A stretch of DNA of 64,000 bases from Rhodothermales bacterium (lineage in GTDB: Bacteria; Bacteroidota; Rhodothermia; Rhodothermales; VXPQ01), in NCBI GenBank assembly GCA_022821845.1, contig JAJECT010000012.1:67466-131465 (forward strand), read 5' to 3'. Within the stretch, counting starts at the first letter, position 1, and each line of letters starts with the position of its first letter. Positions 53,681-63,187 of this stretch are shown piece by piece. A program made the position numbers and the translations under genes. The notes below the pieces were generated by a model. That model did no database searches. It was not told where the DNA came from and saw nothing but the letters and a program-made list of their open reading frames with translations.

Positions 53681-53903
53681 TTGGGTTTCGCCACGAGGCA
53701 GCCCACGTAATACGTTGCCCCGCCAGAGCCATCATAGGGGTACGCCGCCATAACCGCAGCCCTGCCTCCGCTGTGCGCGCCTATCCAGACAGAATTATTT
53801 CTCCAGAGCCTTGCAATGTATGTGTATTATACATATATTGCAAATCTGAATGGTGAGAAAACCCCAATCGCTTACTTCTCGACCGATTCCGACACAAACT
53901 GCA

Positions 53904-54269
53904 ATGTCTCTGAAAAGCGCCATCGAATGGACGATCAGCACCTGGAACCCGGTTACGGGGTGCACGAAGGTCAGTGCCGGGTGCGATCAGTGCTACGCCG
54001 AACGGTTTTCCGAGCGTTTTCGCGGGGTGGCGGGCCACCCCTTCGAATCCGGTTTCGACCTGACCCTGCGCGACCGGTGCCGGGAGCAACGAGTCCTCTT
54101 CTTTTTCAAGCAGTGGGGAGGCCGCACCCCCAAGGCGGGTGGCAATACGTTGGACGGACGTCAGTGGCAGGAGTACCCGGACATGGCGTACAACCGTGTA
54201 TTGGAGGGGCCATTGCGGGTTGCGGGGGCACTCGTAGAGGATATGCAAAAACAGCTGGACAATCACTAA
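53904..54269 (+). pseudogene. Internally deleted DUF5131 (Gp37/Gp68-like) gene
   Basis: 121 residues from the ATG at 53904. The N-terminal part ([46 protein letters not shown]) is the start of the phage-linked DUF5131 family, with its cysteine cluster. After residue ~55 it jumps, still in frame, to the family's C-terminal end ([36 protein letters not shown]). Full-length members are around 240-260 residues, so about 120 central residues are missing. It may be a decayed gene or, less likely, a functional short form. Confidence 0.7.
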
Positions 54270-54292
54270 ACTACAATGGTTGGAGGAAAAAG

Positions 54293-55093
54293 ATGAAATT
54301 TACTCACTACAAACTGGGTCATGTCGCCGGGGGTACCGTTGTGGAGGTGACGATCAAAGGAAGTGCCGCCAACGTACGTCTCATGGACAGCTCAAATTTT
54401 AATAGCTACAAGGCTAGGCGATCGCATCGGTATCTTGGGGGCTTGGCAAAAAAGTCTCCTGTCCGACTGAGTGTGCCGCGTTCCGGCACATGGCATGTTG
54501 CTGTCGACCTGCAAGGCCTGCAGGGAACGGTCCAATCCGGCATCCGCGTGATTCCCGTCGCTGCCTTGAAGCCCTTACCGCCGATCAATACAACATCGCT
54601 TCGTGACATCCCGTCGTTGGTACGCAATGTTTTGCCGGATCATGCTTCTGTAGGTGATCCGGTGGATGACCGAGTATTTGATGTTTTTATCTCACATACA
54701 TCGGAAGACAAGGCCAAGGTGGTGCGACCGCTGGCGACTGCTCTGCGAGAGGCTGGTCTGAGTGTCTGGTACGATGAGTTTGAACTTCAAATTGGCGATA
54801 GTTTACGCCGCAAGATCGACAAGGGCTTGGCAAATAGTCGCTTCGGTGTGGTCGTATTTTCCCCAGCCTTCTTTGGGCGTGGTTGGCCGGAATACGAACT
54901 GGATGGTCTTGTAACCCGTACGGTGGAGGGAGGGCAGATATTGTTGCCGATTTGGCACAATGTGACCAAACGCGAAGTCATGGATCATTCGCCATCGTTG
55001 GTCGACCGGGTTGCACGGAGCACTGCCACACATACGATCGAGGAAATCGCGGCGGAGATTGTTGATGTGATCCAGAATCCTGCTGAAAAATAG
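54293..55093 (+). CDS. DUF1883-TIR domain protein, putative NAD-consuming effector
   Basis: 266 residues, start set by a strong GGAGG (54282-54286) 6 bases before the ATG. Residues 1-90 match the DUF1883 domain (KLGHVAGGTVVEVTIKGSA, a KOW-like beta domain). Residues 127-260 are a TIR domain (VFDVFISHTSEDKAKVVRPL, GLSVWYDEFELQIGDSLRRKID, and PEYELDGLVTR, in which E202 is the likely catalytic glutamate). TIR domains of this type hydrolyse NAD+ in antiphage systems such as Thoeris. No sensor partner is adjacent except the broken DUF5131 gene. Confidence 0.8.
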   Translation: MKFTHYKLGHVAGGTVVEVTIKGSAANVRLMDSSNFNSYKARRSHRYLGGLAKKSPVRLSVPRSGTWHVAVDLQGLQGTVQSGIRVIPVAALKPLPPINTTSLRDIPSLVRNVLPDHASVGDPVDDRVFDVFISHTSEDKAKVVRPLATALREAGLSVWYDEFELQIGDSLRRKIDKGLANSRFGVVVFSPAFFGRGWPEYELDGLVTRTVEGGQILLPIWHNVTKREVMDHSPSLVDRVARSTATHTIEEIAAEIVDVIQNPAEK

Positions 55094-55116
55094 AGGAGAG
55101 AAGGGGTCTGGGTTGA

Positions 55117-55308
55117 TTGGACGGCATTTTTGGGACTTTAGGGTACAGGATTGCAACCGTATTCCGATCCAGCCAACTCACAAGCAAGGCCTTAGGTATG
55201 GTCGCCTTGGCGATCAGGCTCGGCGGCGAGTGGATTACGCTGGACCGGGACTTCGCCCGGTTCGAGGGATTGCACTGGCAGCGTCCGCCACGGGTGGAGG
55301 CGTGCTGA
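55117..55308 (+). pseudogene. Truncated PIN-domain toxin (VapC) C-terminus
   Basis: In-frame stretch ALAIRLGGEWITLDRDFARF then EGLHWQRP is the VapC C-terminus: the ITLDRDFARF element carries the last PIN-domain acidic residue. The N-terminal acidic motifs are absent and the preceding frame is not VapC-like, so it is a remnant. Confidence 0.65.
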
Positions 55309-55445
55309 GAGATGTAATTAAAAATCAAAAAATGGCCATTAAATAAATATTTTTTGGCTTTTTTGTTTCCAAATCCGTACATTGGAGGCAGGCTTGGTTG
55401 GTGGCGCAGGAGTGAAGTCCATGAAAATCAGCCCATTGAAAACAC

Positions 55446-55658
55446 ATGAGCGCGAAAAAGACCATGACCCTCAACCTTCGAGAACACGAGATGCGGGTTC
55501 TTGAGGAATTGAGCAAGCGGAAAGACATGAGCAAGACGGCGCTGCTACGACAAGCCTTGCGCATGTACCAGGTAATCGAGGCGCGCCTTGAGAATGGCGA
55601 AAAGCTCTTCTTCGAGGACGAGCGAACCAAGGCGAAGGCGGAGGTGATGCTGCTATGA
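55446..55658 (+). CDS. Ribbon-helix-helix DNA-binding protein (CopG/Arc type)
   Basis: 70 residues. TMTLNLREHEMRVLEELSKR and MSKTALLRQALRMYQVIEARL have the strand-helix-helix pattern of RHH antitoxin/repressor proteins. The stop overlaps the start of the next small frame by ATGA (55655-55658). Likely autoregulates the small operon that follows. Confidence 0.7.
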   Translation: MSAKKTMTLNLREHEMRVLEELSKRKDMSKTALLRQALRMYQVIEARLENGEKLFFEDERTKAKAEVMLL

Positions 55659-55750
55659 CCTGCTTGATCAGTCCGGTTTCTCTGCTGAATGTGGAGCGTG
55701 GCGAGTTGGAGGCGGCCTTTCTGCATGCAATTCAGGAAAGCACGCTATGA
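55655..55750 (+). CDS. 31-residue frame coupled between two small genes
   Basis: MTCLISPVSLLNVERGEL then EAAFLHAIQESTL. Starts by ATGA overlap with the RHH gene and ends by ATGA overlap with the next gene (55747-55750), so all three would be translated in a chain. Too short for a family call. It may be a leader or coupling peptide, or a bona fide small protein. Confidence 0.45.
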   Translation: MTCLISPVSLLNVERGELEAAFLHAIQESTL

Positions 55751-55971
55751 AAATCGAATTCAGCAAGGAATGGTGCCGCTACATGGCAGAACTCGAAGGG
55801 GATGCCGAGATTGGCGCCGGCCCGCTGGCCTTTGATCCTGTGTTTACCGACGAAAGCATGCCCGCCATTTCGGGCGATGAGGAAGAGCCGCATATCGAGT
55901 CTGAGTGCTTTGCCGCGCGATCAGAGCCAAGGGCAGCGCCTATTCCTGAGGAAAGGGAGACGCTGGAATAA
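55747..55971 (+). CDS. Small acidic protein, third gene of the coupled trio
   Basis: 74 residues, KIEFSKEWCRYMAELEGDAEIG at the start and an acidic, disordered-looking tail. No motif recognised. The coupling to the RHH gene suggests a toxin-antitoxin-like or plasmid-type regulatory role, unproven. Confidence 0.5.
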   Translation: MKIEFSKEWCRYMAELEGDAEIGAGPLAFDPVFTDESMPAISGDEEEPHIESECFAARSEPRAAPIPEERETLE

Positions 55972-56481
55972 TTCGTTGCGCTGCTTGGCGGGCAAAATAT
56001 ACCGTGATAGTTCGGATTGACTGGACATATTTTTGATATTTTAAAGTGTAAAAATGGATAAGCAGCACCCTGAGTCAAGGTCGCATACGGTTGATGGACG
56101 GGGGATGGAATCGGGAATTGGCGGCGGCTATCCGTGCGGATACTCGCCTTGCATATAGGCAGCAACCGGTCGTCGAACTTTCTGCGCAGGGGATTTTCAG
56201 GCTCGGAAAGCGGCGTCGCCGTACCTGGCAAGGCTCCGCAGGACACACTCGGCAAAATCGCATGGCCTACGCTGCTTTAATGCAGAATACTTGCAGCAGA
56301 GCCTTGACAACTGTCGATCAGCGACGTATATTATAGACGAAATCCGCTGTCGAAGGCGGCGTGATTGCATTGCAAAACCACACTTAAAGAACTCCCCGAA
56401 ATTGTCCAGCTTGCCCGATGCCTTTTCGGGAAACTGTCCGATTATGCGGGAGATTCATGAGAGGCTAACCAGAGGATTCCT
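55972..56481. other. Region without a convincing gene
   Basis: 510 bases between small genes. Open frames on both strands (such as 56091-56336) show no family features. GATTGACTGGACATATTTTTGA at about 56014 is similar to GATTGGACGGCATTTTTGGGA at about 55118, so short related remnants may flank the trio. Confidence 0.3.
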
Positions 56482-56676
56482 ATGACAACTTCTAAAACAT
56501 CTCGCGGCACTACCCCGTCCAGAGAGGCCACCGGCGATTCAAAGAGGAAAATGATTTCTGCAAGGAAAATCGGTATCTCCCTCACAGTTAGCGACAAGGC
56601 TTTGGAGGAGTTTGACCGAATCCAAGAAGAAACCATCAAGGCTGCTCAAGAGGATCAGAAGTTTTTGTGGCGATGA
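56482..56676 (+). CDS. Small protein, unknown
   Basis: 64 residues with AGAGGA 5 bases before the ATG. Basic N-terminal half, then a helical VSDKALEEFDRIQEETIKAAQEDQ tail. No family recognised. Possibly an antitoxin-like or regulatory protein in the defence block. Confidence 0.45.
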   Translation: MTTSKTSRGTTPSREATGDSKRKMISARKIGISLTVSDKALEEFDRIQEETIKAAQEDQKFLWR

Positions 56677-57095
56677 TCTTCGTCGGCACATGCCTATGGC
56701 CAAGCATGGCTTGTATTTTCTGGAGTAACGATGAGAGTAACCCATACCGTCGATACGTTCGACAGTCCAGCCGCTTGGTCTCGCTTAGGACGCATGCTCG
56801 GCGGAGAATCTCTTGGCGTAGTACAAAACACGATTCGGCATCTTCGAGTCCTCAAGGCGAAATCCTATACCTTAAAAGCCCAAAATCCTGTTCAGCCACC
56901 ACCTCTGGCTGAGAGGGGCGGCTACGGCAGTGCTGAATGCAAGGTGCGGGGGCATTTGTTGCGGATGCCCGGCGGGAGCGGGGAGTTCTTGTGGGGACAG
57001 GTGGCGTGATTTTTTGTTGGGGGTTGCGGTGTGGGGTGTTTTTTCGTAAACTGGTTACATAATCGTTACAATTTGTCAAGCCCTGCGCCAGTGCC
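56677..57095. other. Decayed region ending in the arsS fragment
   Basis: Frames here (for example 56731-57009) match nothing I know. The right part carries the arsS-like remnant, and TTACAATTTGTCAAG lies just upstream of the helicase start. Confidence 0.3.
56944..57022 (+). repeat. Decayed copy of the arsS 3' end (possible right attachment site)
   Basis: In one frame it reads CCGCPAGAGSSCG, matching the ArsS tail GCTAGAGSSCGG, with a base insertion and a small deletion upstream that break the gene frame. It shares 17 exact bases (56978-56994) and a 24-base core with one mismatch with 51756-51779, and both copies are followed by a GATTTTTTG stretch. Confidence 0.65.
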
Positions 57096-59966
57096 TTGAG
57101 TATAGACCCCCGAATCCGCGAGCATTTCCCGCAGATCAGCGAAAGCCAGTGCTCTGTCATCGGCCACATGGATGGCCCCATGCTTGTGATTGCAGGGCCG
57201 GGGTCGGGCAAAACCTTCAGCATCATTCTACGTGCCCTGAACCTGATACTCCTTGGCAAGGCGGAGCCCAAGGAAATCGTTCTGTGTACGTTCACCAATA
57301 AGGCTGCCTATGAGATGCGAGACCGATTCTCCGCGGCTGCGCGCAAGGTGGGTTTTGAGGGGGACATTTCGGAATTTCGGGTTTCTACTATTCACAGCTT
57401 ATGTAGCAACATTTTGGACAAACATCGCCATCGTACACCTCTGGGCCATGGATTTGAAACACTGGATTCGCTAACCCAACGATTGTTCGTTTTTGACCAT
57501 TTCAACGAAATCATTGGCTCCGAAGAGGATGGTTTGTATCTCAGCCAGTGGCGAACAAAATGGACGGCGATACAGGGCGCGTGCGGTTACTTCGACAAAA
57601 TCTCGGAAGAACTGGTTGATGTCGAGAGGTTGATGGACTCCGACGATGAAGGTCTCTCCGCCATTGGAAGCGCCTATCAACGCTACAGTGCCAGATTGCA
57701 GGCGAAGAACCATGTTGATTTCGCCCACTTGCAAATTCATGTTCACGACCTTTTACAGGACAGCGATATTGCTGGAGCAGTCCGGCAAGGAATTCGTTAT
57801 CTCCTCGTGGACGAATATCAAGACACGAATTATATCCAGGAGCAGATTTTGCTTGCGCTCGCTGGACAAGGGCGCAACATCTGTGTGGTGGGAGATGAGG
57901 ATCAGAGTCTGTACCGATTCCGCGGAGCTACGGTACGAAATATTCTGGAATTTCCTGAACGAGTTACCGGGACCGAGATCGTCAAACTTACGACCAATTA
58001 CCGTTCTCACCAAGGTATTATAGAACGCTACGACGGATGGATGGCATCAGCGGATTGGTCGAATCCTAGGGGCACTACTGCCTTTCGTTACGATAAAACC
58101 ATCACGGCCGACGACAACGTAGATCATGCACGTTATGATTCTATCATTGCTATCCGGGGTCAGAGCAAGAAGGACGAAGCCGCTCGTTTTGCGGATTTTG
58201 TGGCTTTTCTCAAGTCCGAGGGTGTCATTGAAGACTATAGTCAAGTGGCCCTGCTCTTGCATAGCGTTCGCAGTCAGCATAGTGGCGATTATATCGATGC
58301 GCTCGATGAGTACGGTATTCGTGCCTATTGTCCCCGTGCTCGAAAATTCTTTGAAATACCTGCTATTCAGCACATGGTTGCCTGTTTCGCCCTGATCTTC
58401 GGTTGGTATGGCGATGCTCGAGGAAATCTTGCTGGTGCGACCAAAGAGCTGGCGGACTACGTTGATAACGCATTAGTAGAGCTTGGTTGCAATTATGCAG
58501 ATCCTCATCCATTGGCACAGACCTTAGCTGGTGCTGTTGCTGAAGTTGGTGGACTTCAGGAAGGCGAATCTCTTGATTTCCGTCCTGCCGATTATTTTTA
58601 TCGCTTACTGGCGTTGGAGCCTTTCAGATTGGCCGTTAAGGACGAGAACATAGCACGTAACTTGGCCATTTTTTCTCAACTGCTGAATACCTTTCAAATT
58701 TTCTACCACTACTCTGTTATTACTTATGCCAACCGAAGAAGCATCCGGCTCCATTTCTTCAATAGTTTTCTTCGTCTGCTCTACGATGGCGGCATGGACG
58801 AATATGAGGATCAAGACCAGCCTTTTCCAAAGGGTTGTGTCCAAGTGATGACGATTCATCAGGCAAAGGGGCTGGAGTTCCCTGTGGTTGTAGTTGGCTC
58901 GCTGTCGAACCAATTGCCCAGCCGCAAGAAGATTGATAGAGAGCTCAATCCGTTTTACCACAGATTGCCGTTCGAGCCGGAAAATCGCATTACCCTTTTC
59001 GACCGCATGCGGCTCCACTACGTGGCGTTTTCAAGGCCGCAGAAGATATTGGCGCTTACAGCGCACAAACAACCCAGGGATCACTTTGCATCTATTTGGC
59101 AAGGGCTTCCACAGTGGCCTTACGTGGAGAAGGAGTTACTTGCTGCTCAGTCTTGCGAGTTCCACGAGCGAACCCCGGTTAAAAAAACGTACAGTTTCAC
59201 TGGTGATCTCAAGATATATGAGACTTGCCCACGGCAGTATCAGTTTTTCAGAGAATACGATTTCACGCCTTCCCGTTCGGCGGTTATCTTTTTCAGCTTG
59301 CTCGTGCATCAATCCATTGAGGATATCCACCGCATTGTCTTGGATGGTGGCCTTCCAATGCTTGATGAAGCGCGCATCCGTGAGCTGTTTGAACAAACCT
59401 TTCGGGTTCTGTGCCTTTCCGATGTGCGGCCCATCGGTGAAAAGGCGAAAGAGTCGGCCTTTACTCAGGTGATGAACTACTTTAGGCAGAATCAGGATGA
59501 GATGAGTCGAGTGCTGGAAACAGAAGTGGACGTGTCTCTGGAGAAAGACGATTATATTCTCACCGGCAAGGTGGACCTTCTTCTTGGCGGAGACGGTAAG
59601 CTGGAACTACTTGATTTCAAGACATCACAGCGCCCGACCAATAGCCCCGACCTGATTGCTGCCTACGAGCGACAACTGTGTACCTATGCACACATTTTGG
59701 AGCAGCGATATAACAAGCACGTGGATAGGCTGCTTCTTTACTGGACCTCAGAGGCTCGCAAGGAGGACGCACTTATGGTTCTGCCCTATCAGCCGGAGTG
59801 CGCTGACAAAGCGGGTATGCATTTCGACACGACTGTTGGACGTGTCCAGGCGAGGGAATTTTCGGTCTTGACAGCACCCGAGGCGAAGATTTGTCAGGAA
59901 TGCGATTTGCGGACGCTGTGTCATGCCGAAGGTGTAATTTCCATTACAAATGGAGGGTTCAAATAA
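57096..59966 (+). CDS. UvrD/Rep-like helicase with C-terminal RecB-type nuclease and Fe-S motif
   Basis: 956 residues from a TTG at 57096. Superfamily 1 helicase motifs: Walker A AGPGSGKT (34-40), CTFTNKAAYEMRDR, STIHSLCSN, DEYQDTNYIQEQ, GDEDQSLYRFRGA, TTNYRSHQ, MTIHQAKGLEFPVVV and RLHYVAFSRPQ. From about 700 a RecB/Cas4-type nuclease follows: LKIYETCPRQYQFF, GKVDLLLGGDGKLELLDFKT (the D..ExxDxK set), then the cysteines of KICQECDLRTLC, which with CPRQ fit a 4Fe-4S cluster. It would unwind and cut DNA. It overlaps the next gene by one base (TAATG) and starts the defence-type operon. Confidence 0.9.
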   Translation: MSIDPRIREHFPQISESQCSVIGHMDGPMLVIAGPGSGKTFSIILRALNLILLGKAEPKEIVLCTFTNKAAYEMRDRFSAAARKVGFEGDISEFRVSTIHSLCSNILDKHRHRTPLGHGFETLDSLTQRLFVFDHFNEIIGSEEDGLYLSQWRTKWTAIQGACGYFDKISEELVDVERLMDSDDEGLSAIGSAYQRYSARLQAKNHVDFAHLQIHVHDLLQDSDIAGAVRQGIRYLLVDEYQDTNYIQEQILLALAGQGRNICVVGDEDQSLYRFRGATVRNILEFPERVTGTEIVKLTTNYRSHQGIIERYDGWMASADWSNPRGTTAFRYDKTITADDNVDHARYDSIIAIRGQSKKDEAARFADFVAFLKSEGVIEDYSQVALLLHSVRSQHSGDYIDALDEYGIRAYCPRARKFFEIPAIQHMVACFALIFGWYGDARGNLAGATKELADYVDNALVELGCNYADPHPLAQTLAGAVAEVGGLQEGESLDFRPADYFYRLLALEPFRLAVKDENIARNLAIFSQLLNTFQIFYHYSVITYANRRSIRLHFFNSFLRLLYDGGMDEYEDQDQPFPKGCVQVMTIHQAKGLEFPVVVVGSLSNQLPSRKKIDRELNPFYHRLPFEPENRITLFDRMRLHYVAFSRPQKILALTAHKQPRDHFASIWQGLPQWPYVEKELLAAQSCEFHERTPVKKTYSFTGDLKIYETCPRQYQFFREYDFTPSRSAVIFFSLLVHQSIEDIHRIVLDGGLPMLDEARIRELFEQTFRVLCLSDVRPIGEKAKESAFTQVMNYFRQNQDEMSRVLETEVDVSLEKDDYILTGKVDLLLGGDGKLELLDFKTSQRPTNSPDLIAAYERQLCTYAHILEQRYNKHVDRLLLYWTSEARKEDALMVLPYQPECADKAGMHFDTTVGRVQAREFSVLTAPEAKICQECDLRTLCHAEGVISITNGGFK

Positions 59967-62900
59967 TGGCCAGCGATTATCAGGCAATCCGAGACAAAAA
60001 TAAAATTCGCTATGGTACTGAAATCGAGCGGATTGGAAAACTGTTGCTGGCAAATCGCTATGACGACCGAACTCATTTCATCTATGAACTATTGCAAAAC
60101 GCCGAGGATGCGCTGGCAAAACGAGACGTCTGGACCGGGCAGCGATCCATTTGTTTTGATCTGGCGGAGCGTGAGCTGCGCGTCAGCCACTTCGGCAAGC
60201 CGTTTGACGAGGCGGATGTATGCGGCATCTGCGGTATTGCAGATAGTTACAAGGATGAGGACGTTACTCAGATTGGGTACTTCGGTATCGGCTTCAAATC
60301 GGTTTATGCGTATACTGATCGACCTGAGATTCACTCGGGTGTGGAGGACTTTGGGATTGAGAGTTTTGTCTGGCCAATCGCCGTCGCCGAAATCCAGCGT
60401 GAGAACGATGAGACAATCATCGTCATGCCGCTGCGGGAGCCAGCGGACGCTGGAGAGATCGGGGCCGGGCTGAAGCGCCTTGGCGCCAACGCCCTTCTGT
60501 TTTTGCGTGAAATTGAAGAAATCGAGTGGAATCTGCAGGATGGGCTGTCGGGCCTGTACCTTCGTCAGTCCGAAGATGTCGATAATTGTGTTCGGCGTAT
60601 TACTGTTCTTGGTGAGGCAGATGGCCAGCCGGATACTGAACAAACTTGGCTGGTTTTCTCCAAGGCGATGCACAAGTTTGAGAATAAGCTCGTGGGTCAT
60701 GTTGAAATAGCATTTTTCTTTGAGGATGGACGGGTGCGTCCCATCTCCCGCTCACCATTAGTAGTGTTCTTCCCCACAGTGGTCGAAACCAATCTTGGAT
60801 TTTGTGTGCAGGGTCCATACCGCACTACACCAAGCCGAGACAACGTGCCTCATCGTGACGATTGGAACCGGGATTGCGTACAGGCAACGGCGACTCTATT
60901 GGTTGATGCGCTCAAATGGCTTCGAGATAATAGATTGCTCGATGTCAATGTACTCCAATGCCTGCCCCTTGAGCGGAAAAAATTCGACGAAGACTCGATG
61001 TTTGCCCCGTTTTACGCAGCGACGAAGCGAGCACTTGGCTCTCAGTGCCTCTTGCCACGCTTTCAGGGTGGATACCTTTCTGCCGATACTGCCAAGTTAG
61101 CGCGTACCCAAGAGATACGTGAGTTATTCGATTCGGATCAATTAGCCCGGTTGTTCAATGTATCGGGGGGACTGGCATGGCTAAGTGATGATATTTCTGA
61201 AAACCGAACTCCTCTACTGAGACATTATCTGATGAATGACCTCAAATTCGTGGAGGTGACACCCGAAATGATCTTGCAGAAATTTGACGCTGTATTCTTG
61301 GAAGAACAGAGCGACCAGTGGGTGTGCAATCTCTATGAATTCTTGAATGGTCAGCCTGCATTGAGGCGACAGATAGCAAACCTGCCATTGGTTCGTCTCG
61401 CAAATGGTAGGCATGTCCAAGCGCACAAAAATGGTCGTCCCCAGGCATTTCTTGCTGGAGAAATTGAGACAAATTTCCCGACGGTCCGAGAAGCCGTGTG
61501 TAATTCAGGAAACGCCCGGGCGTTTCTGCGCTCGCTCGGGTTGACCAAGCCAGATCCAGTGGACGATGTAATCCAAAATATTCTGTGCAAGTACGAAAAT
61601 GGCAATGACATTGAAGATGACGAGTATGATAATGATATTTACCGTATCCTTAATGCCTATAGAACTGACTCTAGAGATCAGCGCGATAAGCTGCTTTCGG
61701 TTCTTCGCAGAACTCCGTTTATCAAAGCCATAGATGCAAGAGATGATTCAGTATGTTTCGATTGTCCCGAGAATCTATACATAGCTACTGATAGGCTGAA
61801 AAAATTATTTGATGGTATTCCAGGTATCAAACTTGTAGACGATGACTGCATCGCTCTTCGTGGTGAGGAAATGCGTACATTACTTGAGGCTTGTGGTGCT
61901 ACTCGCCATCTTAAAAGGCAAAATGTCGAATGTCAGCTATCCTTTGATAAACTAGAGAATATGCGCCGGGAAGCGGGTTTGGAGAGATATACTCAGTTTC
62001 ATTTGGTAGATTTTACATTGCGAGGTATTGATCTATTGCTGAATAAATTGACCGATATGAATATCGAAAGTCAACGAGTCCGTTCGTATCTTCTGTGGGA
62101 AGCCCTTATCGACCTAGTGAGTTGGAATCAAAATGCATTTCAAGGACTGTACAGCTGGAGTTTTTCCCGGGAACAGAAAAAGGTGCCCTTTGATGCAGAA
62201 TTTGTACGCCATCTCAACGGAATGAAATGGATTCCTGATAAGAATGGCAAATTACAACGCCCGAATTTGGTGCTTTTTGAATCACTTGATTGGCCATCTC
62301 ACCCTTTTCTATTGTCAAAAATTTGTTTTAAGCCGCCAGTTATTGATCAGCTTGCCCAGGAAGCCGGTTTTGAGCCTGCAATGCTAGACATGTTGAAGAA
62401 CCTTGGCATTACCAGTGAATCTGAGCTTATTGTGCGGCTTGGGTTGCCGGACACCAAAAATTTGCAAAGTGAGTCCGATGAGCCCACTACCCCGGCAGAA
62501 GCAGTGGACGCGATACTCGGTGATGTGCCTCGTGCCAAACCGTCTATTGACGACTTGGGCGGTGCCCTCCCCGTTTTTCTCGACAGCACCGACGATGGGC
62601 ACGAGGGGGCGTCCAAAGGCTCAGGAAGTAGTCGCGGAAATGGCGCATCCAGAACTGGACACGAACGTTCATTCAACTCTTATGTGACTGTTCATCACGA
62701 CGACAATGAGACCGATCCTGATGGCCTGGAACAGGCCGCCCGTATGGACCTGGAAGAAAAAGCAGTCGATTTCATCCTGAGTAGATATCCGAACTGGGAG
62801 CGGACTTCCACTCACAACCCGGGTTTTGACTTATTCGAATCCGGGCCGGACGGCAATCCGGTACGCTGGTGTGAAGTCAAGGCGATGACCGGAAGCCTTG

Positions 62901-63103
62901 ATGACCGTCCGGTTGGCCTCTCTCGCACCCAGTTCGAGTGCGCTTGCAAACACGGAGCAAACTACTGGCTTTATGTCGTCGAGTACGCCGGAAATGATAA
63001 CGCACAGATTATTCGCATCCAGAATCCTGCTGGAAAGGCCCGTACATTTACGTTTGACCGTGGTTGGCGCACTGCTGCAGAACGGGAACATAAAGCCGAT
63101 TGA
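59966..63103 (+). CDS. Sacsin-like GHKL ATPase with C-terminal DUF3883 domain
   Basis: 1045 residues from the ATG at 59966, with GGAGGG at 59952-59957. N-terminal GHKL (Hsp90/histidine-kinase-type) ATPase motifs: YELLQNAEDAL (N45), the RVSHFGKPFDEADVCGICG block in the position of the DxGxG motif, and GYFGIGFKSVYAY. The middle is long and helical with no recognised domain. Residues about 905-1030 (DLEEKAVDFILSRYPNWERT, RWCEVKAMTGSLDD, FECACKHGANYWLYVVEY) form a DUF3883 domain, found in several defence genes and possibly a nucleic acid- or protein-modification-reader or nuclease-like module. Forms an operon with the helicase and the methyltransferase. Confidence 0.88.
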   Translation: MASDYQAIRDKNKIRYGTEIERIGKLLLANRYDDRTHFIYELLQNAEDALAKRDVWTGQRSICFDLAERELRVSHFGKPFDEADVCGICGIADSYKDEDVTQIGYFGIGFKSVYAYTDRPEIHSGVEDFGIESFVWPIAVAEIQRENDETIIVMPLREPADAGEIGAGLKRLGANALLFLREIEEIEWNLQDGLSGLYLRQSEDVDNCVRRITVLGEADGQPDTEQTWLVFSKAMHKFENKLVGHVEIAFFFEDGRVRPISRSPLVVFFPTVVETNLGFCVQGPYRTTPSRDNVPHRDDWNRDCVQATATLLVDALKWLRDNRLLDVNVLQCLPLERKKFDEDSMFAPFYAATKRALGSQCLLPRFQGGYLSADTAKLARTQEIRELFDSDQLARLFNVSGGLAWLSDDISENRTPLLRHYLMNDLKFVEVTPEMILQKFDAVFLEEQSDQWVCNLYEFLNGQPALRRQIANLPLVRLANGRHVQAHKNGRPQAFLAGEIETNFPTVREAVCNSGNARAFLRSLGLTKPDPVDDVIQNILCKYENGNDIEDDEYDNDIYRILNAYRTDSRDQRDKLLSVLRRTPFIKAIDARDDSVCFDCPENLYIATDRLKKLFDGIPGIKLVDDDCIALRGEEMRTLLEACGATRHLKRQNVECQLSFDKLENMRREAGLERYTQFHLVDFTLRGIDLLLNKLTDMNIESQRVRSYLLWEALIDLVSWNQNAFQGLYSWSFSREQKKVPFDAEFVRHLNGMKWIPDKNGKLQRPNLVLFESLDWPSHPFLLSKICFKPPVIDQLAQEAGFEPAMLDMLKNLGITSESELIVRLGLPDTKNLQSESDEPTTPAEAVDAILGDVPRAKPSIDDLGGALPVFLDSTDDGHEGASKGSGSSRGNGASRTGHERSFNSYVTVHHDDNETDPDGLEQAARMDLEEKAVDFILSRYPNWERTSTHNPGFDLFESGPDGNPVRWCEVKAMTGSLDDRPVGLSRTQFECACKHGANYWLYVVEYAGNDNAQIIRIQNPAGKARTFTFDRGWRTAAEREHKAD

Positions 63104-63187
63104 TAGGTATCATATAAGGAACACGGAGTAAAAATTAGTCCCTGTCAAGTTTCCTGTATAAACGCCAATAAATTCGGGCAATAGCAA

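Noticed and set aside
56091..56336. 81-residue plus-strand frame
   Set aside because: No conserved pattern, no ribosome binding site, in a region of remnants.
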